Assembly (NCBI GenBank): GCA_036250195.1 | Contig: JAVHZZ010000006.1 | Location: 155,980,224-156,044,223, forward strand | DNA from: Mixophyes australis | Lineage: Eukaryota; Chordata; Amphibia; Anura; Limnodynastidae | DNA: 64,000 bases | Direction of reading: 5' to 3' | Program-made: the position numbers and the translations under genes | The notes under the pieces: model-generated | The model's database searches: none | The model's input: the letters and a program-made list of their open reading frames with translations, nothing else | What the model was told of the DNA's origin: nothing | In this document: piece by piece, positions 56,515-64,000 of the stretch | How positions within the stretch are numbered: position 1 is the stretch's first letter | How the letters are laid out: every line of letters begins with the position of its first letter

Positions 56515-57394
56515 TTATTAAAGTAATTTAATCGTTTTCAAATAAGCATTGCCCAAGCGATTGTATTGTGTTTCCGAAGCACAAGCAATTTATTTAGCAA
56601 AAGCAATTTGTTTAGCAGTTCAATAAATAAGTACAATACAGTACAATATAGCCGATACATGATACCTATTAAAGATGTTACATTAAATCAGGAAAGTATG
56701 AAAACACCGAATACATTACATCTTCCTTATAGGTTTCATTCAGGTTCAATGACTGTAGCCATGCGGTCACATTTCTAGTTTACAAAAGAAAGAGAGAGGA
56801 CAAAAGCCAGCATGCTTGTATATACTTGTCCAGCTAACACTTAGTAAGTTCTTCATTGGTTCGGGGGTTAATGGCATTCCAGTTCCTTGCAAGTTATAGG
56901 TCAGTTCATTTGATCCTTACAGAGGGTGAGGGGAACATCCCCCACCCTATTGTTCCCATGATTTGACTCTGAATGACCAGTTCAAACTGACCCACATAAA
57001 AGTATTTAAGAGCATTAATCTCATATTGCTTGTATCTTGCGATCGCTAGATGTGATCGCTATTCTGTCCACACCGGGTCAATGCTGGTGAAATAAGCTTT
57101 AATATGAGACCAAACTCTTTATCTTTTAAAACACCTGAACCATAAAAACCTTTACTACAGTATTATATATAAATAAATATACAATCTAATATATTTTACT
57201 AATAAATGAATGTGGATTGGAACCTTTAATAAATATGAAATATATAAATAACCAAATGTTGTAGTGCGAGTGTGTGCGTATTTTACCGCGTGATAGTGCC
57301 ATGCCCCATGTAGCGTGGCATGCTGAATGCAATCGCACAATAAAACAATATTAACCAATATACTTTTCGTTCATCCAATTATACGACTTCGACA
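56515..57394 (-). repeat. LTR at the 5' side of the element (minus-strand sense)
   Basis: This is the second 880-bp LTR. Immediately outside its minus-strand end is TTTGGGGGCTC (complement at 56504-56514), the primer-site-like sequence. Confidence 0.9.
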
Positions 57395-57480
57395 ATATAC
57401 TGCCCACACACACACTATATATACTGCCCACACAAACACACTATATATACTACCCACACACACATACACTATATATACTG

Positions 57481-57526
<46 letters not shown>

Positions 57527-57605
57527 ATATACTGCCCCCACACACACACTCACAATATATACTGCACACACAGACACAATATATACTTTACACAACACAC
57601 ACACA
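57395..57605. repeat. CA / TATATACTGCCC microsatellite block, right half
   Basis: The array of 49440-49781 continues directly after the duplicated ATATA. Confidence 0.95.
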
Positions 57606-57832
57606 CAAAATCAACACCCCCACTTACCTTATTCCACCTGCGCATCTTCGGAAGTTCATACATGGGACAAACCTGTCACGTGGTGCGCGTCCCATGCGAC
57701 AAGGCATAAAGGGAGGGGACGAGGGGCCACGGCCAATGATGCAAGGTGGTGGTCCCCCGGAGAAAGGGCCAGCCACCAAATAATAGAGACTTGGGCCGGT
57801 TCATGCAAATAGTAATTTTCGGTCCGGCCCTG
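57606..57832. other. GC-richer spacer with hAT-like end
   Basis: No gene. The right edge read on the minus strand is CAGGGCCGGACCG, possibly the end of the composite repeat described at 48554-49435. Confidence 0.35.
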
Positions 57833-57836
57833 TATA

Positions 57837-57876
<40 letters not shown>
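57833..57876. repeat. TA microsatellite
   Basis: A (TA)n run immediately precedes element 3. Confidence 0.95.
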
Positions 57877-57879
<3 letters not shown>

Positions 57880-58857
57880 TAGAGATGCTCAGGCTCGGTT
57901 CCCTGAGAATCGAACACACCCGAACTTAGCAGATCCAAGTACAGAACCGAGCCGGCTCGGTACTTTCGTGTGCCCTCGGAAATGAAAACGATGCAAAACG
58001 TCATTGTTACGTCGTCGGATCTCGAATCTCACGAGCTTTGGATTCTATAAGTACCGCCCTCCACGGAGATCCAGCACCATTTCACAGAGGGACATAGAAG
58101 GGGTAGCACAGTTCTTAGCAGTCTCTAGTGCAGTTGGGCAGCGTCATAGGTAGAATAGAAATAGGAGGGGTAGCAGTGTTCTTCAAAGTCTCCAGTGACA
58201 TTCAGGAGAGCTCCATTGCTCCACTGCTAATTGTCATTGCTGAAATAGAAATAATAGGTCTGGCAGGCTTGGTCTTCTAAATATGCAGTCACATTGTATT
58301 GTGTTATATAGGTAAAATACAAAAAGGAGAGCTCCATTGCTAATTGTCATTGCTGAAGTACAAATAATAGGTCTGGCAGGCTTGGTCTTCTAAATCTGCA
58401 GTCACATTGAACTGTGTTATATAGGTAAAACACAAAGAGGAGAGTTCCATTGCTCCATTGCTAATTGCACTACTTTTCTTTACTGACACAGCTGTGTGGC
58501 AATGATTCCTAGATGTGCTAGGAACTGCCATGTGTTTGAGTCATTGCTCTGTCGCTTAGCATCCAGCCAGGTCGCTGCAGTTTTTGTTTGAAAGTGTATG
58601 AAAATAATATTGTGACCTGTGAGGTGGTCAAAATTGACTGCGAAAAACTTGAAATTAGTGTTATTGAGGATAATAATAATGTAGGGGGGAAGCAAAAATA
58701 TGTGATTTTAATTTAAATTGGGATTTTAGAAAAAAATTGGGATCCAAAACCAAAACCAAAACACGCAAGGGTGGTTTTGCTAAAACCAAAACTAAAACAC
58801 AAAGTTAATCCTGATTCAAAACCAAAACCAGAACACGGGGGTCTGAGAAAATCTCTA
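57880..58857 (+). mobile_element. Element 3: 978-bp non-autonomous hAT derivative
   Basis: It starts TAGAGATGCTCAGG and ends ATCTCTA. The TSD is a perfect atatagtg (57872-57879 and 58858-58865). It keeps the promoter end (palindrome ccgagccggctcgg, CRE-like site, TATA-like tctataagtacc near 58045), about two to three diverged copies of the 112-bp unit (58200-58465) and the CCAAAA end. No transposase sequence remains. It shows the ancestral low copy number of the satellite unit. Confidence 0.93.
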
Positions 58858-58865
58858 ATATAGTG

Positions 58866-59139
58866 TAGACCGCATGAATAATAAGATTTACTTTAAAAGT
58901 GTTCTGTTATCATAAGTATGGTTTTGGTAACCTGTGACTTGGATTAAAGATGATTCCTAGCAATACTGTAGTCACTCTGAATCTCTTGCCACTCAGGCAG
59001 TTGAAACATGGAGGTTCCATGCCCTGTGTTTTCACTGTTCAGAAGATACTTGCTACCTCAATGAACAATTCCACAAGCATGATAGCCTGGACAATTGTGA
59101 TTACAAGCTATGCTATTCGTTGCTGTAAGAATTGCAGAA
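58866..59139. other. Non-coding stretch
   Basis: No recognisable gene or family sequence between elements 3 and 4. Confidence 0.4.
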
Positions 59140-59469
59140 ACAGGAGGGGTGACATTGTTGTTATCACTCTCCAGTCTCAGTCATGATGATACTAATCCCT
59201 CTACCTCATGTGCTAAAGCCTATGTTCAAGTGCATAGTGGTTTTAAGCCAGGAAAACAAAAATGTAAATAAAAAGCTTGTAACTTTTTAAAGAAAACAAA
59301 AACCTCCCTATAAAAGGTGAAAGTTTACAGTAGAAAAACATAAAATTGCCAAGATACCATTCTACACAAAATATTACCAGGCATACCAGCATCAGGTAGC
59401 TTCCTTCTCTTAGCTAGATTTCAGCACCTGCAATCTACACTGTCATCATATTCACCCTCATCGTTGTGT

Positions 59470-60736
59470 ACATCTTCCTCAAACAATACTAATTCATCCC
59501 CGCTGGAATGCACCATCACAGAAGTCTGTGTACTTTGATGTAATTGCTGATAATGGCCTTCCTCATGGAATTTGTAGTTCATTTTATGGCAGAGCTCTCA
59601 CGATTTTTGGGCAATTCTTTTAGAGCAGAGCAAATGTCAAAATGTTGTGCTGACTCATCTGATTCACCACTGGGTGTCTTGGGAGAGCTAAGTTTTCCCG
59701 AGAAGCAATTGCCAGAGAAACTTAAGGAGGAGACATAATTACAACATGTTGATAGCTCTTGGATCCTGGCGACGTGAATTAAGTCCTAGATATACAATTA
59801 CAATATAGTTAGCGGATTTGCTTAGTTTAATTTCATCCTTCAATTTCTATAGTTACTTCTCAAAAAGTATAATTAAGGCAATCACTTGACTCAAGCTAAC
59901 CGTGTCTGCACTCTCTTCACAGGTGACTACTTTGCTGGACTAAAGTACATTCCCCCTCAAATTCTAGTCTTCTTGCAGCTGCTGCGTGCTGTTGCAGTAT
60001 CCCGAAAATGACCCTAAATTTTTTGGGACACAGACAGCATCTCCTGCATGTCATTGTCATTTTTTAAAAAGTTCGGTACCACCAAGTTGATTGTGTGAGC
60101 AAAACAAGTGAGGGAATTCCCCACGCTGTAATGCTCTAACAATATTAGCGGCGTTTGCAGAAATCACATATCCTTAGGAGAGTCCAAGCAGGATAAGCCA
60201 TGTGCAATTACATCCCTTAGTTTTGTAACAGATTGTCAGCTGTATGCCTCGTAGTGAAGCTGCTGATACACAGAGTAGCCTACTTCTGAAAAATGTGACG
60301 TACTTGGGTACATGCTGCTGCTGTTCCTGCTGGTGAAGGCGAATCACCAACCCAGTGGTCTGTCACAGTCATATAATCTTTAGTTTGCCCAGTTCCGCTT
60401 GTCTCCATATCTGTGGTTAAGTATACAGTGGGTAGAATGGTACTTTGTAGCCCAATAATTACATTTTTACGAACCTTCTGGTAGAGGTGAGGAATAGCTT
60501 TTCTAGTATAATGGTGTGGTGATGGAATTTGTTAATGGGGACACAAGACCTCAAGTAATTGTCTAACACCAGCTGCATTAATAGTGGATATTGTACGCAG
60601 ATATAATACTAGCATAGTGGCCTTTGTGATCCTGTCTGGGTGACAGCTTTCTTACTTTCTTCCTCTAGCAAAGGATTGTTTAACAGTCAATTGTTGCAAA
60701 CTACTGATAGTATTCTTCTGGGTTAAGGATCCACCC

Positions 60737-60773
<37 letters not shown>

Positions 60774-61205
60774 CAGCAGCGGGACTAACGCTCAATAATT
60801 CTTCAGAGAAATCATGGTTAGTGGAGGAGTCATCTAGCCTTAGCAACTTGGATGCAGGACTAATTCCCATCACTTGTGAGGATATTGATGATGGAGGTGT
60901 TTGGAATGTAGATTGCAGGTAATGGGATGTAGATGAGATAATGGAGGTAGATGATGCTGGACTGCTTGTTGTTATTTTTTTAGTATAAGTTTCTGATTTT
61001 CCCAACAGCTTTCCATGAACTCGCTTCAAATGCCGTAACATGGATGAGGATCCTAGATGGTTAAGGTCCCTACCTCTACTGAGTGTGGCTTTACAAACGC
61101 TACAAATGGCTAGACAACTGTTGTCAGGATTTGTGTAAAAATAATTGCACACATAAGAGGTGGATTTTTGGTCTTATGCCCAGGCATGACAATGGCCTTT
61201 TTCAT
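59470..61205 (-). pseudogene. Broken hAT transposase of element 4
   Basis: The relic starts at the equivalent of residue about 212 of the intact protein and includes a complete BED finger (open frame 60652-61152, CSVC and RHLKRVH). An expanded alanine run follows. Downstream are frameshifts, the same internal deletion as in element 2 (near 59960) and a missing dimerisation segment. The tail ends near 59470. Shared breakpoints show a common defective ancestor. Confidence 0.9.
60738..60782. repeat. CAG triplet run
   Basis: About 15 CAG triplets, with one TAG interruption on the plus strand, encode the alanine run of the element 4 relic on the minus strand. Elements 1 and 2 have shorter GCT runs at this place. 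Confidence 0.95.
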
Positions 61206-61498
61206 TGGCAAGAACTGCTGCAATCTTTGTTTGACAGTTGATGAAAATAATATTGTGACCTGTGAGGTGGTCAAAATTGACTGCAAATGACTTTAAATTA
61301 GTGTTAGTGAGATTAATAATAATGTAGGATCAAAAAAAGAGCAAAATTATGTGATTTAGAATATTTTAGCAATTTTTCTAAGAAAAACCAAAACCAAAAC
61401 ACACAAGGGTGGTTTTGCCAAAACCAAAACACGAAGCTAATCCATATCCAAAACCAAAACCACTTCACGGGGGGTCAGTGAGCATCTGTAATTATTAA

Positions 61499-61757
61499 TA
61501 ACAATAGTCATCCTGATTTAATTATACAGCTTTCATGTAGTTACATGCATGGAACCAGGCTGCATGTAAAACAGAAGTGTGTCAAATCGTTAGGTGTATA
61601 TATTTATATATCCTATTTCATTTAGCAGTTGAATTCCAAGAATTTCTGTCAAACAGACTAATTGCGGTTGGTAATTGGTCTCTAAACAATTATAAATCAA
61701 AGAGAACAATTAACAGTTAGTTGTTAAGACAGTCTGATCAGCAAATTCACTTAATAT
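61499..61757. other. Non-coding spacer
   Basis: AT-rich, with no recognised feature. Confidence 0.5.
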
Positions 61758-62165
61758 TAGAGATGTTCACAGACCCCCGTGTTCTGGTTTTGATTTTGGT
61801 TTTGGATCTGGATTAACTTTGTGTTTTGGTTTTGGCAAAACCGCCTTTGCGTGTTTTGGTTTTGGATCCCGATAGTTTTCTAAAATCCCTATTTTTTTTT
61901 TGCTAAAATCATAAAATCACATATTTTTGCTTCCCCCCCATACATTATTTTTAACCTCAATAACACTAATTTCAAGTCATTTGCAGTCAATTTTGACCAC
62001 CTCACAGGTCACAATATTATTTTCATACACTTTCAAACAAAGATTGCTGCGACCTGGCTGGATACTAAGCGACAGAGCAATGACTCAAACACAGGGCAGG
62101 TCCTAACACACTAGGAAACATTGGCACACAGCAGTGGCAGAAAAGAAAAGCGGTGCAAGATGGAA
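61758..62165 (-). mobile_element. Element 5: CCAAAA end only
   Basis: It starts TAGAGATGTTCACAGACC and follows the minus strand of element 3's CCAAAA half closely (tcacaggtcacaatattatt, ctaagcgacagagcaatgac). It stops near 62165, about ten bases before the 18S-like fragment. No other end is found, so it is truncated or recombined. Confidence 0.8.
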
Positions 62166-62175
62166 TTGTCCTTGG

Positions 62176-62351
62176 ATCATGAAATCAGTTATAGTTCACT
62201 TGATCGCTTCAACCATTCCTTGGATAACTCTGGTAATTCTACAGCTAACACATGGCGATGAGCGCTGACCCCCCCCCCCCCCCCCCTACACCTCCCCACC
62301 CTTCCCCCCCGGATGTATGCATTTATCAGACTCAGACCAATCCAGGGTGCC
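62176..62351 (+). pseudogene. 18S ribosomal RNA fragment with expanded C tract
   Basis: The sequence from catgaaatcagttatag through cttggataactctggtaatt and agcgctgacccc, then ggatgtatgcatttatcaga and accaatccagggtgcc, follows the 5' domain of vertebrate 18S rRNA in order. It carries scattered substitutions, such as ctacagctaacacatggcg where ctagagctaatacatgccg is expected. At the GACCCCC position a run of about 17 C and a further CT-rich stretch replace a few bases. Flanking rRNA is absent. This is a pseudogene fragment, not a working gene. Confidence 0.88.
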
Positions 62352-62429
62352 AGACAATGCACTAAAAAGAGCCATTGTAATTCACAGCAAAAAGCAAGTT
62401 CATCACTGAGTTTTCTTAGTATCGGGTTG

Positions 62430-62970
62430 GGTATGCAAGCATGAAGAGATTAGCTGATGATGAAGAGACTGAGTGAGTGTTTAAAAGATTAGAGGTTAGG
62501 GACGAGTCTGATTAGGAAGGGTACGGTGTCCTTAAGGTGGAAAGTAGCACAGGCAAAGTCCTGCAGGAATGTGAGGTGGTGATAAGAGGAGGCGTGAAGG
62601 TCATTGGCAGAGCAGAGTGGGTGTGTAATGGAGTATTTCTTGACAAGGTTGGACATGTAGGATGGGGAGGCATTAAAGTTGGCTTTATAGGTGTCAGTAA
62701 GAAGTTTGAATTCTATTCTGGATTGTATGGGGAGCCAATAGGGCTTTGCAGAGAGGCACAGCAGAAGAGGAACATTGGGAGAGCAAGATTAGATGTGATG
62801 CTGCCTTCAGGACAGACTGCAGATGAAACAGGTGCCTCTCAAGCAGGCCAAGGAGGAAAGGATTGCAATACCCAAGACAAGAGTCTACAGGAGCATGGAC
62901 AATGGTATTGGTGACATCCAAAGAGAGGAAACAGCAATTCATGGCAATGTTGCTATCCTGCACAATATTC
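62430..62970 (-). mobile_element. L2-like LINE fragment, antisense
   Basis: The plus strand shows the antisense pattern seen in L2-like LINE 3' halves (ggagccaata, gggctttgcagagag, aaggattgcaatacccaaga), which resembles 33600-33800. Frames are broken. Confidence 0.5.
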
Positions 62971-63116
62971 ATTGACTTCCTCACCGTGGTCCAGTGCGCT
63001 GCTTCCTGCTGTCCAGGTGTATTTTCCCTCTGGTGACGCCAATTTCGCTCTGATGGCTGGCACCATCTTGGATCTCTTGGGCATACGCCATAGCATGCAT
63101 GCACAATTTATGTATA

Positions 63117-63149
<33 letters not shown>

Positions 63150-63314
63150 ACTTCTGCTCTCGTCTTGGACAATGGCCTCTTCTCCCCCTTCCTCACATAG
63201 AGTATTTAAAGCACCATTTTAACCAAAATGGTGGCAGAAGATAAGTCTTGCTAGACTGTTTATTCCTAGATCCCTAGTGTGTTTTGCCTTTCATCATCCC
63301 TGTGGCTTTACAGT
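62971..63314. other. Non-coding stretch with TA microsatellite
   Basis: A (TA)n tract lies at about 63113-63149. No gene is recognised. Confidence 0.5.
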
Positions 63315-63500
63315 GTGTCCTGGTTGCTACATCCATGCTCATGTGTCCTGGTTATTACCTCCATTCCAGTGTCCTTTCATTGCTATATCCACACCAGTGT
63401 GTCCTAGTTGCCACACCGAAGTCACTGTGTTCTGGTTCCTACACCCAACCAAGTGGGTCCTGCTTGCCCCATCACTTCGGTGTGTCCTGGTTACTAACTA
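63315..63500. repeat. Minisatellite, unit about 34 bp, about 6 copies
   Basis: Units begin gtgtcctggttgctacatcc or close variants. Confidence 0.85.
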
Positions 63501-63700
63501 AACCATTACCACCTGTAAGTCATGTTTGATACCTCCTTTGAGGGTTGCGATCTGCAAGGGGATAGCAGCCAATCCCACACCTCTTTGCGGGGATCCATTA
63601 TGAACACCTACCCCTAGTGGGGTACGGAATAATGATGCTGATTATTCCAACACAACTTATCCCAACGTCTTCACACCAAAGGGCTCCTTCCTGACGAGGC
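63501..63700. other. Non-coding spacer
   Basis: No recognised feature. It may contain the outer part of the foldback element that follows. Confidence 0.4.
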
Positions 63701-64000
63701 TACAGGACGACTGATGTTGCCACCGACTGTAAGCAATTGCGATGAATGAACAAGCCGGCGCGACTTGATGACGTCACTGGAAACCGCAACGCTGTTATCG
63801 GTGCTAAGTGGATAATGTAAGTATGCGGCCATGGACAATGTACAATGCTTTGTAAAGTACATTGTCCATGGCCGCATACTTGCATTACCCCTTTAAGAGC
63901 ACTGATAACAGCGTTGCGGTTCCCAGTGGCGTCATCAAGTTGTGCCTGCTTCTTCATTCACCGCGATTGCTTGCAGACGGTGGCCACATCAGTTGTCCTG
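63701..64000. mobile_element. Large foldback element, cut by the window end
   Basis: Arms of about 145 bp are inverted around position 63853 (ttgtacaatgctttgtaaagtacattg in pieces). They share caatgtac, ggccatggac, gttatc, gcgttgcggtt and gatgacg motifs. The right arm still matches at position 64000, so the element extends beyond the window and its ends and TSD cannot be read. Confidence 0.75.

Larger units (their letters stand above)
49782..57394 (-). mobile_element. Retrovirus-like LTR element, degenerate interior
   Basis: Two direct 880-bp repeats (49782-50661 and 56515-57394) enclose 5.85 kb. The flanks are ATATA at 49777-49781 and 57395-57399. The minus-strand orientation follows from TGGGGGCTC (complement at 56504-56512) just inside the right LTR, which matches the first nine bases of a tRNA-Pro-type primer site. 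Only a matrix-like gag relic is recognisable. No protease, reverse transcriptase, integrase or envelope frame is seen, so it cannot be autonomous. The roughly 16 LTR differences counted by eye imply about 1.8 % divergence. Confidence 0.85.
59140..61490 (+). mobile_element. Element 4: truncated hAT copy, inverted-core type
   Basis: The right end is a CCAAAA end finishing CATCTGTA (one change from CATCTCTA). The left part matches element 2 in reverse until about 59140, where similarity stops, so satellite and promoter end are absent. Strand is given by the end. The transposase relic is on the minus strand, the same inverted arrangement as in element 2. Confidence 0.8.

Noticed and set aside
48554..57832. 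A single 9-kb hAT element with CAGAGCTGGA / CAGGGCCGGA ends
   Set aside because: The ends are similar and the contents fit, but the flanking octamers (tattggcc and tatatata) do not match, so only the parts are annotated.
62694..63104. 136-codon minus-strand frame
   Set aside because: It spans the antisense L2-like LINE fragment and unrelated flank, with only short LINE-like peptide stretches.

Overview
The window looks like repeat-dense intergenic DNA from a vertebrate, most likely an anuran amphibian. The evidence is the mixture of hAT and PIF/Harbinger DNA transposons, many palindromic MITEs, L2-, CR1- and Tx1-like LINE remnants, a tRNA-headed SINE with a (GAT)n tail, a retrovirus-like LTR element and many minisatellites. 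I recognise no host protein-coding exon. The only long intact gene is the transposase of a mobile element. The species assignment is inference.

Main system: one hAT family, recognised by an asymmetric pair of ends. One end ('promoter end') starts TAGAGATG and carries GC-rich palindromes, a CRE-like motif and a TATA box. The other ('CCAAAA end') is built of AAAACC/AACACG motifs. Copies are: element 1 (7817-14174, 8-bp TSD with one mismatch, intact 994-aa BED-finger transposase, a 17 x 100 bp array between promoter and ORF, and a 7-copy 100/104 bp array after it); element 2 (20651-34633, about 14 kb, perfect TSD tcagtaat, degenerate transposase and about 85 copies of a 112-bp satellite); element 3 (57880-58857, a 978-bp derivative, perfect TSD atatagtg); element 4 (about 59140-61490, truncated); element 5 (61758 to about 62165, one end only); and an older relic into which element 1 inserted. 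In elements 2 and 4 the transposase remnant is inverted relative to the ends, so the conserved promoter end would transcribe it antisense.

Other layout: 1-7735 holds SINE pieces, a foldback repeat and minisatellites. 14230-20650 holds two related minisatellite blocks, a Harbinger transposase relic and a CR1-like reverse transcriptase relic. 34640-42660 holds a direct/inverted repeat cluster, a Tx1-like LINE relic, SINE copies, a foldback element with a LINE inserted at its centre and L2-like LINE 3' ends. 42860-47630 holds CT- or G-rich minisatellites, a near-perfect hairpin MITE, and two further hAT elements with intact 8-bp TSDs, one carrying a nested MITE that has its own TSD. 48300-57880 is a microsatellite/minisatellite block split by a 7.6-kb retrovirus-like element on the minus strand with two 880-bp LTRs. 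62176-62351 is a fragment of 18S rRNA with an expanded C tract. The window ends in one arm of a large foldback.

A recurring theme is that hAT elements here carry internal tandem arrays, as if these transposons were vehicles in which satellites start and expand.
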